From Proteiniphilum sp. (GTDB lineage: Bacteria > Bacteroidota > Bacteroidia > Bacteroidales > Dysgonomonadaceae): a stretch of DNA of 39,344 nt. The stretch spans positions 1 to 39,344 of the forward strand of contig JAHDQF010000069.1 of the NCBI GenBank assembly GCA_018433945.1, written 5' to 3'. The notes under the pieces are model-generated. The model was not told the origin of the DNA. It made no database searches and saw only the letters and a list, made by a program, of their open reading frames with translations. Positions 1 through 6,943 of the stretch are shown in pieces (positions within the stretch are counted from its first letter, which is position 1; every line of letters begins with the position of its first letter). Made by a program: the position numbers and the translations under genes.

Positions 1-1338
1 GAGTCTTATCAAGTGGTGGAACCGCTTGAGGAGCAGACCACCAATATCATCCATACGGTGGTGAGAGGTGAAACGCTCTATGGCATAGCCGGAAAGTATG
101 GCGTGGAGGTGTCACAACTCGAAGAGATGAACCCAATGCTTTCCGGTGGATTGAAACCCAATATGGAGTTGATTGTGCCGGTGCCGCGAAGCAGGGTTGA
201 GAATGTGTCACGCTCCGAACAGGAGCAGGCAAACAGGCTTCTGTTGCAACGGCATGCAACACAACCTGTCGATGTGATGCGTGTTGGTCTTTTGCTTCCA
301 TTCCTCGACCAGACCAGCAGAGGGCATCTGCGTCTGCAGGAGTATTACGAGGGGTTTCTTCTTGCGGTGAATGACCTGAAGAACAGGGGCGCCAACCTGG
401 AGCTCTATGTTTTTGAGATAGGGAAAGGGAATGATACCAGGAAACTGGAGAGCCTGCTGGAGACACTCGAGATGCAATCGCTCAACCTGGTTATTGGAGG
501 TGTGACGGATGCCCAGATAAAGGTACTTTCTAATTTTTCACGTTCGAACAACATTAAGTATGTGGTACCCTTTTCACAAAGCAATGCTGAGGTACTCAAC
601 AATGGCAGTATGTTCCAGGTGAATCCCATGAACAGCCTCATACATACAAAGACGGTAGCCTATTTCACCGAAAAGTTCCGGAATGCGAACATCATTTTTG
701 TGGGAGGAGGTAGCCATCCCCAACAGGAGTTCATCTCGCTGCTGCAAGCATCACTCAAACAGCAGCACATCTCCTATGGCTCGGTGGAATCACCTCTGGA
801 GATGGCTGCAACCATCGCCCCCATGCTCCGTCAGGGACAGGAGAATCTTATTTTGCCTGTCAGCAGTGATGCTGCCACATTACGGCAAATCATCGCTGAA
901 CTGAAGATGCTGCATGAGTCCAATCCCGGGGTTGTGACCACTCTCTTTGGACACCCCGATTGGCAGACCTATTCAGACCTGAGTGATGCGTTTGCGCAGT
1001 TTGGTACCTATTTCTACACACCATTCTTTGTGGATGAGCAGTCACCCGAAACAGAAATGTTCCTCGATGAATTCAGGAAATGGTATGGACGTGATCCACT
1101 CGCAACCTATCCTTCTTACGGCATGTGGGGGTATGATACCGCTCTTTTCTTTCTTACCGCACTTCAACGCTACGGTTTGCATTTTGAACAACAGATCAAC
1201 AGCGTGAATGTCTCTTCCATTCAGTTCCCCTTTCATTTTGAACGGCTGAACAACTGGGGGGGACTTATCAATGGAGCCCTCTACATCATTCACTACAATA
1301 GCAATGGGAGAATTCAGAAAATCAAACTGAGCAGATGA
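1..1338 (+). CDS. LysM domain plus periplasmic-binding-like protein, 5' partial
   Basis: The reading frame is open to the first base of the window, so the N-terminus is missing; the GTG at 13 is unlikely to be the true start. A LysM module (HTVVRGETLYGIAGKYG onward, ending LIVPVP) lies at about residues 14-57. It is followed by a domain resembling type 1 periplasmic amino-acid-binding proteins, with segments such as VGLLLPF, YYEGFLLAV and VIGGV. In Bacteroidota such LysM/binding fusions are envelope proteins that probably bind peptidoglycan; the ligand of the second domain is unknown. The stop overlaps the next start (ATGA), so the two genes are probably translationally coupled. Confident in the domains, not in the role. 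Confidence 0.8.
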   Translation, partial: ESYQVVEPLEEQTTNIIHTVVRGETLYGIAGKYGVEVSQLEEMNPMLSGGLKPNMELIVPVPRSRVENVSRSEQEQANRLLLQRHATQPVDVMRVGLLLPFLDQTSRGHLRLQEYYEGFLLAVNDLKNRGANLELYVFEIGKGNDTRKLESLLETLEMQSLNLVIGGVTDAQIKVLSNFSRSNNIKYVVPFSQSNAEVLNNGSMFQVNPMNSLIHTKTVAYFTEKFRNANIIFVGGGSHPQQEFISLLQASLKQQHISYGSVESPLEMAATIAPMLRQGQENLILPVSSDAATLRQIIAELKMLHESNPGVVTTLFGHPDWQTYSDLSDAFAQFGTYFYTPFFVDEQSPETEMFLDEFRKWYGRDPLATYPSYGMWGYDTALFFLTALQRYGLHFEQQINSVNVSSIQFPFHFERLNNWGGLINGALYIIHYNSNGRIQKIKLSR

Positions 1339-2027
1339 AAAGGTTTGTTTTATTTATCGCCCTCCTTGTAGGCGTCAATACCGTTTTCGCACAAAGAGAA
1401 TCTACCCGCAGTGAGTTCTATTTGGGTGGTGGCGGGGGTGTGAACTTCTCCAGTATGGACTTTGTGCCCTCCATAGAACAGTCACAAAAGATGGGTATCG
1501 TGGGAGGGGTTTCGTTGAAATATATTTCTGAGAAGCATCTCGGACTGATCGCAGAACTCAATTTTGTACATAAGGGGTGGAGCGAAACATTCGATCCCGA
1601 ATCGGGATTCTCCTACTCGAGAACCCTCAACTATCTTGAATTGCCATTTATGACACATGTCTATTTCGGTAACAAAATTCGCTTCATTTTCAATGCAGGT
1701 CCCAAATTGAGCTTTCTCCTGGGAGAAGATCAAGAGATGAGCAGTGCCCTTGCTGACGACCTGGCCGCCCGTCGTGAGGCAAATCCCGATGCTCCCATCG
1801 GGGTTCAATATGGCTCGATGGATGAGATGAAAAGGCTGGACTACGGGGTGATTGGCGGTCTCGGGATGGAGCTGAAAACAGACATGGGCGATTTTGACCT
1901 GGAAGGGCGTTACTACTTCGGATTGGCCGATCTTTTCACCAGCAGTCGAAGTGAAAATGCCTACTTCTCCCGTTCCGCTCACCGGATTATTGAGGCAAAA
2001 CTGACCTGGTATTTCAAAATTCATTGA
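1335..2027 (+). CDS. Outer-membrane beta-barrel protein (PorT-like porin family)
   Basis: 230 residues. The N-terminal signal peptide (KRFVLFIALLVGVNTVFA, cleavage before QRES) is followed by alternating aromatic/hydrophobic strands, glycine-rich turns (YLGGGGGVNFSS) and a C-terminal aromatic strand ending LTWYFKIH. This fits the small outer-membrane beta-barrel domain family common in Bacteroidota (annotated as porin family or PorT-like). It overlaps the upstream LysM gene by four bases, so the two probably form an envelope operon. The exact function is unknown. It is followed by a gap that holds the promoter of the next operon. Confidence 0.8.
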   Translation: MKRFVLFIALLVGVNTVFAQRESTRSEFYLGGGGGVNFSSMDFVPSIEQSQKMGIVGGVSLKYISEKHLGLIAELNFVHKGWSETFDPESGFSYSRTLNYLELPFMTHVYFGNKIRFIFNAGPKLSFLLGEDQEMSSALADDLAARREANPDAPIGVQYGSMDEMKRLDYGVIGGLGMELKTDMGDFDLEGRYYFGLADLFTSSRSENAYFSRSAHRIIEAKLTWYFKIH

Positions 2028-2033
2028 TTTTTT

Positions 2034-2064
2034 TTTGTCAATTCAAAAATATGTAGTACTTTTG
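2034..2064 (+). promoter_or_regulatory. Bacteroidota-type promoter for the ArsR-thioredoxin operon
   Basis: TTTG at 2034-2037, then a 19-base spacer, then TACTTTTG at 2057-2064. This matches the Bacteroides sigma-ABfr consensus TTTG-N19-TAnnTTTG. Transcription should start near 2070, just upstream of the candidate operator and about 33 bases before the chosen ArsR start. Confidence 0.75.
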
Positions 2065-2079
2065 AACATTAATGTATGT

Positions 2080-2095
2080 ATATATGTTCATATAT
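2080..2095. promoter_or_regulatory. Candidate ArsR-family operator
   Basis: ATATATG, TT, CATATAT: a perfect 7-2-7 inverted repeat just downstream of the predicted transcription start. ArsR/SmtB repressors commonly bind AT-rich inverted repeats around their own promoter, so autoregulation by the following gene is the natural inference. The AT-rich composition makes chance palindromes more likely. Confidence 0.5.
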
Positions 2096-2102
2096 TTATC
2101 AT

Positions 2103-2456
2103 ATGCAAAAGGAGATACAACAACTGGAATCGGAGGAGATACGGGTAGATCGTTCCTACTTTGAGGAAGCAGCCTACATGTTAAAGGCGGTGGCAAACGA
2201 GATACGTCTCTGTGTGGTACTGCAGTTGACCCGTGACGAAGAGAAAACTGTTTCGGAATTAATGGAGGGGATGGATTGCGAGCAATCGCTGCTGTCGCAC
2301 CATCTCACCGATATGCGGGCAAAGGGTATCCTCCAGTGCCGCAAGAGTGGTAAGCACAATTATTATTCGCTGAAAGACAAACGCTTTTCGAATGTGCTGC
2401 GGTGTCTGGTCAATTGTGGCGATAATCGTGGGAACGTGAAAGAGCATATAGCGTAA
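2103..2456 (+). CDS. ArsR-family winged-helix transcriptional regulator
   Basis: 117 residues from the ATG at 2103. An in-frame ATG at 2076 lies inside the candidate operator region and would add a poor MYICSYIYH leader, so 2103 is preferred. The fold is ArsR-like: a helix at about 20-42 (LKAVANEIRLCVVLQL), the recognition helix around SLLSHHLTDMRAKG (62-75), and the wing CRKSGKHNYYSL (79-90). Cysteines sit at 37, 59, 79, 101 and 105. The classical arsenic motif CxCxxC is absent, so a thiol or redox sensor (as in the BigR/SqrR group) is possible but not shown. It is the first gene of an operon with DUF6132, thioredoxin and DUF302 genes. Confidence 0.85.
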   Translation: MQKEIQQLESEEIRVDRSYFEEAAYMLKAVANEIRLCVVLQLTRDEEKTVSELMEGMDCEQSLLSHHLTDMRAKGILQCRKSGKHNYYSLKDKRFSNVLRCLVNCGDNRGNVKEHIA

Positions 2457-2477
2457 CGTAAATCAGATAAAAAAGTT

Positions 2478-2747
2478 ATGAACCTAAAAGAGCAAAGCAG
2501 AATTTATTTCCAAAAGCATTGGTTACGGATATCCGGTGTGGCTGTAGGTATAGTGGGGGGGTATCTCTACTACCATTATGTAGGGTGTGTTTCGGGCACC
2601 TGCCCCATCACCTCCAATCCCTACAGGATGATGCTTTATGGAGCACTGATGGGTTATCTGTTGTTTGATATTTTTTCAAAGGATAGCCGTCACAACAAGA
2701 ATACTGAACGAGTTACAAATCAAAACGATAATCATACAGAGCAATGA
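2478..2747 (+). CDS. DUF6132 family small membrane protein
   Basis: 89 residues with two predicted membrane segments at about 17-34 and 51-66, separated by the short loop YVGCVSGTCPITSNP, which carries Cys37 and Cys42. This pattern is characteristic of DUF6132 proteins of Bacteroidota; their function is unknown. The charged C-terminal tail is rich in Asn and Lys. The stop overlaps the start of the thioredoxin gene by ATGA, implying coupled translation. The paired loop cysteines next to a thioredoxin suggest a redox partnership, which is inference. Confidence 0.75.
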   Translation: MNLKEQSRIYFQKHWLRISGVAVGIVGGYLYYHYVGCVSGTCPITSNPYRMMLYGALMGYLLFDIFSKDSRHNKNTERVTNQNDNHTEQ

Positions 2748-3253
2748 AAACCCTGACCAAAACCCTACTTGCTGCAGCATTGATCCTTGTTGTGGCATCC
2801 TGCAGCAACAGCAATCGGAAAGAGCGATTGAAAGAGACCGAAACAAAGCAGTTAACAAATACAATTCAAAATTCAGAAATTAAAATGGCAAAAACAATCA
2901 AACTGACAAGAGCTGACTTTCTTACCAAAGTGGCAAACTATGAAGCCAACCCTGAAAAATGGGTTTACCTGGGAGACAAACCCTGTATCATCGATTTTTA
3001 CGCCGACTGGTGTGGTCCCTGCAAGATGGTAGCTCCCATCCTTGAGGAGCTGGCAGCAGAATATGAAGATGAGATCTACATCTACAAGGTAGATACCGAA
3101 GCTGAGCAGCAACTGGCTGCCGAATTTGGCATCCGCAGCATCCCATCCTTGCTCTTCTGCCCCATGGGAGAAGCACCCCAGATGGCTCAGGGAGCACTTC
3201 CCAAGGAGGCATTCAAGCAGGCTATTGAGGAGGTATTATTAAAGAAATCATAA
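2744..3253 (+). CDS. Thioredoxin-fold lipoprotein
   Basis: 169 residues. A lipoprotein signal ends at LVVASC (Cys20), then comes a polar linker, then a complete thioredoxin domain from about residue 49. The active site WCGPC is at 89-93, and the cis-proline region reads GIRSIPSL. The signal predicts a membrane-anchored oxidoreductase on the periplasmic face. An internal ATG (codon 48, MAKTIKLT) could give a second, cytosolic product of ordinary thioredoxin size. It is co-transcribed with the ArsR regulator and DUF6132 gene, with a four-base overlap upstream and only 11 bases before the DUF302 gene. Confidence 0.88.
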   Translation: MKTLTKTLLAAALILVVASCSNSNRKERLKETETKQLTNTIQNSEIKMAKTIKLTRADFLTKVANYEANPEKWVYLGDKPCIIDFYADWCGPCKMVAPILEELAAEYEDEIYIYKVDTEAEQQLAAEFGIRSIPSLLFCPMGEAPQMAQGALPKEAFKQAIEEVLLKKS

Positions 3254-3264
3254 ATTTGAACCCT

Positions 3265-3666
3265 ATGAATGAGATGTTTTTTGAAAGCAGAAGCAGATTT
3301 TCTTTCGCTGAGACCCTGCAGAAACTCTCCGATCTGGTACCGGCGAGTGGATGGAAGGAGATCTCGGTACTGGATTTGCAGGAACTCATGAAGAAGAACG
3401 GCAAAGAGATTCTTCCCGTGAAAGTAGTTGAACTTTGTAGACCTGACTACGCATACCGATTGCTGTCGGATGATCGTCAGCGCATCTATTCCAATATGCT
3501 GCCATGCCGCATCTCAGTGTATGAGAAAGGTGACGGCAACTGTTATATCTCCCGCATGAATACAGCAATGATGGCTGCACAACTGGGCGGAGTGACTGAG
3601 GAGGTGATGACTGCTGCCTATCGTGATGCGGAGGGGATGATCCGGCAACTGGTTGTGGCAGAGTAG
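3265..3666 (+). CDS. DUF302 domain protein
   Basis: 133 residues from the ATG at 3265; a TTG nine bases upstream is a poorer start. The sequence has the DUF302 layout: an N-terminal helix (SFAETLQKLSDLV), a middle ILPVKVVELCRPDYA strand-turn with one cysteine, and the core LPCRISVYEKGDGNCYIS. DUF302 proteins are small alpha/beta proteins of unclear role, often found near sulfur or redox genes. It starts 11 bases after the thioredoxin lipoprotein and precedes the U32 gene, so it looks like an operon member. Confidence 0.8.
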   Translation: MNEMFFESRSRFSFAETLQKLSDLVPASGWKEISVLDLQELMKKNGKEILPVKVVELCRPDYAYRLLSDDRQRIYSNMLPCRISVYEKGDGNCYISRMNTAMMAAQLGGVTEEVMTAAYRDAEGMIRQLVVAE

Positions 3667-3705
3667 TGTTTCATTTCGCTTGTATCCTGAAATGAGAGCT
3701 TTCCT

Positions 3706-4965
3706 ATGAACAAAAGAGCGGAATATGAGATCATGGCCCCTGCCGGATCCTACGAGTCGTTGACAGCAGCTATCCAAGGCGGTGCCGACTCTATCTATTT
3801 TGGCATCGAGGGACTGAACATGCGTGCCCGTTCATCCAACAATTTCACCATCGGCGATTTGCATCAGATTGCACAGATCTGCCGTGAGCACAACCTGAAA
3901 AGCTATCTCACGATCAATACCATCATTTACGATAATGACTTGACATTGATGCGTAAGATTGTGGAAGCGGCCAGGGAGGCACAGCTCACCGCGATCATCG
4001 CCGCCGATGTGGCGGTGATGACCTTTGCCCGCAGCGTTGGGGTGGAGGTGCATCTCTCCACGCAGCTGAACATCACCAACAGCGAGTCGCTCAAGTTCTA
4101 TGCTCAGTTTGCCGATGTGGTGGTGTTGGCACGGGAGCTCAACCTCGATCAGGTGGCAACCATCCATCGCGATATCCAGGAGCAGCAGATCAAGGGCCCC
4201 TCCGGAGAGCTGATCCGCATCGAGATGTTTGCCCATGGTGCGCTCTGCATGGCGGTATCGGGCAAGTGTTATCTCAGCTTGCACGAAAAGAACCTCTCTG
4301 CCAACCGGGGTGCCTGCAACCAGATCTGCCGCAGGGGTTATATCGTTCATGACAAGGATAGTGAGATTGAGCTGGAGATTGACAACGAGTATATCATGTC
4401 GCCCAAGGACCTCAAAACCATTCATTTCATGAATAAGATGATGGATGCCGGCGTGCGGGTCTTTAAGATTGAAGGACGTGCACGCGGACCAGAGTATGTC
4501 CGTATCGTCACCTCCTGTTACAGAGAGGCCGTAGAGGCTTATTGCGATGGCTCTTTTACGGAGGAGAAGATCAACGATTGGAATGAGCGTCTGGCCACTG
4601 TCTTCAACCGAGGTTTCTGGGATGGTTATTACCTGGGACAGCGGCTGGGTGAGTGGACGCACCGCTACGGTTCAGGAGCCACAAAACGGAAAGTATATGT
4701 GGGAAAGGCGGTGAAGCATTTCGGCAACCTCGGGGTGACAGAGTTCCTGGTGGAGACACAATCCGTGAAACAGGGCGATGAACTGTTGATTACAGGACCT
4801 GCCACCGGTGCCCTCTTTGTGACTGCCGACGATATTCGTGTGGATCTGAACACCGTGCCTGAAGCGGTGAAAGGAGATCATTTCTCCATCCGGACCAACG
4901 AGAAGATACGTCCCAACGACCAGCTCTACAAGATGGTGGTAGCTGCTTCTCAGTTTAAATTGTAA
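3706..4965 (+). CDS. Peptidase U32 family protein (tRNA/rRNA hydroxylation type)
   Basis: 419 residues. It begins with the U32 signature (IMAPAGSYESLTAAIQGGAD, then IYFGIEGLNMR). The conserved cysteine set at 181, 188, 204 and 208 (GALCMAVSGKC, GACNQIC) is the Fe-S-like cluster region of the family. U32 members TrhP and RlhA are needed for 5-hydroxyuridine or 5-hydroxycytidine formation in RNA, and others act in ubiquinone hydroxylation. A TrhP-like role in tRNA wobble uridine hydroxylation fits the length and architecture, but the subtype cannot be settled here. It lies 39 bases after the DUF302 gene and ends the operon. Confidence 0.85.
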   Translation: MNKRAEYEIMAPAGSYESLTAAIQGGADSIYFGIEGLNMRARSSNNFTIGDLHQIAQICREHNLKSYLTINTIIYDNDLTLMRKIVEAAREAQLTAIIAADVAVMTFARSVGVEVHLSTQLNITNSESLKFYAQFADVVVLARELNLDQVATIHRDIQEQQIKGPSGELIRIEMFAHGALCMAVSGKCYLSLHEKNLSANRGACNQICRRGYIVHDKDSEIELEIDNEYIMSPKDLKTIHFMNKMMDAGVRVFKIEGRARGPEYVRIVTSCYREAVEAYCDGSFTEEKINDWNERLATVFNRGFWDGYYLGQRLGEWTHRYGSGATKRKVYVGKAVKHFGNLGVTEFLVETQSVKQGDELLITGPATGALFVTADDIRVDLNTVPEAVKGDHFSIRTNEKIRPNDQLYKMVVAASQFKL

Positions 4966-5025
4966 TATCTCGGCAATTCTTTACAAAGGATAGAGAATCA
5001 GCTAAACGAGCATGAACTTCCTGTT

Positions 5026-5142
5026 ATGGAAGGTTACTCAGCGGAAGCATTGCATGATGCTGTGATCCGTTCTCAAGAAGATATCCGTAACGGACGTGTT
5101 CATACCCAGGAACAAATGCGGGCCAAACATCCGAGACAATGA
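5026..5142 (+). pseudogene. Antitoxin remnant (RelB/Phd-like C-terminus)
   Basis: A 38-codon frame from the ATG at 5026; the frame is open back to the U32 stop and gives 20 more plausible codons. It encodes SAEALHDAVIRSQEDIRNGR and then VHTQEQMRAKHP, typical of the C-terminal toxin-binding tail of small Bacteroidota antitoxins. The N-terminal DNA-binding part is absent. The adjoining toxin-like fragment in another frame supports a decayed toxin-antitoxin pair. Identification is by pattern only. Confidence 0.45.
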
Positions 5143-5145
5143 AAC

Positions 5146-5223
5146 GATTTTTATAGCCGCTGTTTTGACTGCCGACAATCTCCTGAAAAATTAGAAAGAA
5201 TAGTTGAAAGAAAAAGATCCTAA
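5146..5223 (+). pseudogene. RelE/ParE toxin 3' remnant
   Basis: A 25-codon frame encoding DFYSRCFDCRQSPEKLERIV and ending in TAA. The FDCRQSPEKL segment resembles the last strand and tail of some Bacteroidota RelE/ParE toxins. It begins four bases after the antitoxin-remnant stop, so most of the toxin gene has been deleted. Too short to be certain. Confidence 0.35.
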
Positions 5224-5598
5224 TAACAAGGTAATCGGACTTGCAAAGCGCGGGAACGGCAGTAGTTTACCTGCACGGGAAAAATGCCCCGCCCCTTTTA
5301 TTCAGCATTTCATAGAAGGGAAAGGAAACGCTCCTGAAAAGCTATAGAGAGGAAAATTCGGCAAACACGGCTACCCTGGCATGAGTGATCCGCGAAACCA
5401 AAGAAATGCTCCAATCCGAAACTTGTTGAAGGCTTAAGTGTAAAGTGGTAAATTTTTCATCTCATCATCCCTTTGCCGGGATGTTGGGAACAAATGGTTC
5501 CGCTTAGAAAATCAGATTGCATATCACGAATCCCGATTACGGTGCGGGAGAGCTGCCGCATGAACAAGACAACGGCGTGCCGGCAGGTGACAAATGGC
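5224..5598. other. Non-coding or degenerate stretch
   Basis: No convincing gene. Short open frames encode protein-like fragments, for example one around 5517-5640 reading HITNPDYGAGELPHEQDNG, but none has a start, a length or a family match that I recognise. The stretch most likely holds debris from earlier insertions and deletions between the decayed and the intact toxin-antitoxin modules. Confidence 0.5.
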
Positions 5599-5612
5599 AT
5601 ATTGGGTTACAC
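5599..5612 (+). repeat. Left copy of 14-bp inverted repeat flanking the YoeB module
   Basis: ATATTGGGTTACAC here is the exact reverse complement of GTGTAACCCAATAT at 6175-6188. The two copies enclose the whole antitoxin-toxin pair (590 bp outside to outside). The left copy overlaps the possible -33 element of the antitoxin promoter. Confidence 0.8.
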
Positions 5613-5631
5613 GAAAAAAGTTGTATCTTTA
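5602..5631 (+). promoter_or_regulatory. Probable promoter of the DUF2683-yoeB module
   Basis: TTGG at 5602-5605, an 18-base spacer, then TATCTTTA at 5624-5631, one base off the TAnnTTTG consensus. The start codon lies about 30 bases downstream. The -33 part falls in the left inverted repeat. Confidence 0.5.
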
Positions 5632-5661
5632 CAAGGCATAAAATTAAAAACATTCATGTGT

Positions 5662-5880
5662 ATGGACAGTATTTTAGTAACACCTAAGGACAAAAGCCAG
5701 TCGGCGACTGTCAAAAAAATCCTGAGGGCGCTGGATGTTCCTTTCAGAGAAACGGATTCACCTTATAACCCTGAGTTCGTGGAAAAGATCAGGCAGTCTG
5801 AAAAGGAGATAGAGGAAGGAAAAGTAACACGTATTGGCACTGAAGAGGAATTGGCTGAATTTTTGGGTCTGAAAAAATGA
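5662..5880 (+). CDS. DUF2683-type antitoxin
   Basis: 72 residues from the ATG at 5662 (MDSILVTPKDKSQ); an ATG two codons upstream is also possible. The frame extends further 5' but only into non-conserved sequence beyond the promoter. The start resembles DUF2683 antitoxins (MxxIxVTPKxxxE/Q), followed by a helical acidic C-terminal tail (EKIRQSEKEIEEGKVTRIGT) that would wrap the toxin. It overlaps the YoeB start by ATGA, the usual antitoxin-then-toxin order. It should neutralise YoeB and repress the module. Confidence 0.82.
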   Translation: MDSILVTPKDKSQSATVKKILRALDVPFRETDSPYNPEFVEKIRQSEKEIEEGKVTRIGTEEELAEFLGLKK

Positions 5881-6146
5881 AGCGTAAGATTGAATTTTCC
5901 GATGCAGCAAGAAAAGATATTGAGTATCATAGGAAGTCTGGAAAGCCGGCGATATTGAATAAAATCAATACATTAATTCTTGAAATTTCCGAAACGCCCT
6001 TTTCCGGTACAGGGAAACCGGAGCCTTTGAAGTATGATCTTTCCGGCAAGTGGTCGAGACGTATCAATAAGGAGCACCGGCTAATTTACAAAGTATCGGA
6101 AACCACTGTTTATATTTTTTCCGCCAAAGGGCATTACGAGGAATGA
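5877..6146 (+). CDS. yoeB: YoeB/Txe family toxin, mRNA endoribonuclease
   Basis: 89 residues, the normal size for YoeB. The match to E. coli YoeB is strong: GKPEPLKYDLSGKWSRRI, EHRLIYKV and the terminal GHY. The catalytic residues appear conserved: Glu49 (E. coli Glu46), Arg68 (Arg65) and His86 (His83). YoeB binds the ribosomal A site and cleaves mRNA during translation when its antitoxin is degraded. Everything needed for activity seems present, unlike the two decayed modules on either side. Confidence 0.92.
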   Translation: MKRKIEFSDAARKDIEYHRKSGKPAILNKINTLILEISETPFSGTGKPEPLKYDLSGKWSRRINKEHRLIYKVSETTVYIFSAKGHYEE

Positions 6147-6174
6147 AAGCAATTTCGTTTCAATGTCTAAAATA

Positions 6175-6188
6175 GTGTAACCCAATAT
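6175..6188 (-). repeat. Right copy of 14-bp inverted repeat flanking the YoeB module
   Basis: GTGTAACCCAATAT, the exact reverse complement of 5599-5612. It doubles as the left arm and first loop bases of the yoeB terminator. Confidence 0.8.
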
Positions 6189-6210
6189 AAAAATGGGTTG
6201 CACGTTTTTT
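6175..6210 (+). terminator. Rho-independent terminator after yoeB
   Basis: GTGTAACCCA (6175-6184) pairs with TGGGTTGCAC (6194-6203) with one G-U pair, and a run of six T follows after one base. The left arm is part of the right copy of the 14-bp inverted repeat. A second perfect 7-bp stem, GTTGCAC 6197-6203 with GTGCAAC 6214-6220, overlaps the right arm, so the two stems exclude each other. Confidence 0.7.
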
Positions 6211-6397
6211 GTTGTGCAACCGCCATCATACGATGCTGCGAGCAGAGGTGCTTCGTGTCGTGGAATGAAAGTGTCTCCGTACACTATGTCGGCATCGATG
6301 AAACGCCTGCCGACGAAGGATCGTCCATGAGCGTGATGGAAATAGACGAAATAGCTAACACATTGCCAGACTATTTACACGGAAAAAGTATTGAAAA
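6211..6397. other. Stretch without a recognisable gene
   Basis: An open frame from 6198 to 6440 reads partly like protein (VGIDETPADEGSSMSVMEID), but it starts inside the yoeB terminator, matches no family I know, and its end overlaps the next promoter. It may be the remnant of another lost gene. Confidence 0.4.
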
Positions 6398-6427
6398 TTG
6401 GAAATTTATAAATCTTTCGTATCTTTG
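6398..6427 (+). promoter_or_regulatory. Promoter of the small ORF-mntA operon
   Basis: TTGG at 6398-6401, an 18-base spacer, then a perfect TAnnTTTG box (TATCTTTG) at 6420-6427. The start codon at 6462 is about 35 bases downstream. Confidence 0.6.
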
Positions 6428-6461
6428 CTTTGAAGTGTAATAGACTAAAAGGATCCGTGAT

Positions 6462-6602
6462 ATGAGGATATCTGAATCGAAAATAGATCTCATCAGTCGG
6501 ATAGTGTACATGCAAGAGTTGCGAATTAGTGAGGCAAGGGCAGAATGGCTTTCCGGTAACGTATTATCGGGACAGCAAGCGAACGAAGCAATTGAACAAT
6601 GA
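6462..6602 (+). CDS. Hypothetical 46-residue protein upstream of mntA
   Basis: A short frame encoding MRISESKIDLISRIVYMQEL, then RISEARAEWLSGNVLSGQQA. It is predicted helical and not recognised. Its support is positional: it follows a good promoter by about 35 bases and its stop overlaps the mntA start (ATGA). It could be a small accessory protein, a coupling ORF for mntA, or the trimmed end of a larger gene. Confidence 0.45.
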   Translation: MRISESKIDLISRIVYMQELRISEARAEWLSGNVLSGQQANEAIEQ

Positions 6603-6922
6603 CTAAGAGTAAAATAGTTCGGGCGGAAAAAGATATGGAAACAAAAGATATCATAAACAGATTACAGGAGATAAAACCCTATTTGCAACAGGAATATGCT
6701 GTAAAAACCTTGGGATTGTTCGGCTCATTTGCCGACGGGTCTTATACTGATAACAGCGATGTGGATATTCTGGTGGAATTTGAACAACCTGTTGGTTGGA
6801 AGTTCTTTACGCTTGAAAAAGACCTCGAAAAAATGCTCAACCGTAAAATAGACCTGGTTACAGCCAATGCGTTGAAAGAGCAGATGAAACCTTTTATTTT
6901 AAGCCAAATACTGTATATCTGA
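6599..6922 (+). CDS. mntA: MntA-type nucleotidyltransferase antitoxin (MNT domain)
   Basis: 107 residues, a minimal nucleotidyltransferase. The GS-X10-DxD signature is intact: Gly42-Ser43 in LGLFGSFADGSYTDNSDVDI, with Asp54 and Asp56 as metal ligands. MntA proteins of HEPN-MNT (type VII) systems block the HEPN RNase by adding AMP to it. The frame could also begin at Met13 (METKDIINRL). The usual HEPN partner should follow, but only its 3' end remains, so this antitoxin appears to be orphaned. Confidence 0.85.
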   Translation: MTKSKIVRAEKDMETKDIINRLQEIKPYLQQEYAVKTLGLFGSFADGSYTDNSDVDILVEFEQPVGWKFFTLEKDLEKMLNRKIDLVTANALKEQMKPFILSQILYI

Positions 6923-6943
6923 GAGATAGAGATGATGAGATAG

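Noticed and set aside
3832-4662. Minus-strand 276-codon frame
   Set aside because: Antisense to the conserved U32 gene; composition shadows the real frame.
6198-6440. Plus-strand 80-codon frame with protein-like stretch
   Set aside because: Starts within the yoeB terminator, ends over the next promoter, and matches nothing known. Kept only as a note on possible gene remnant.
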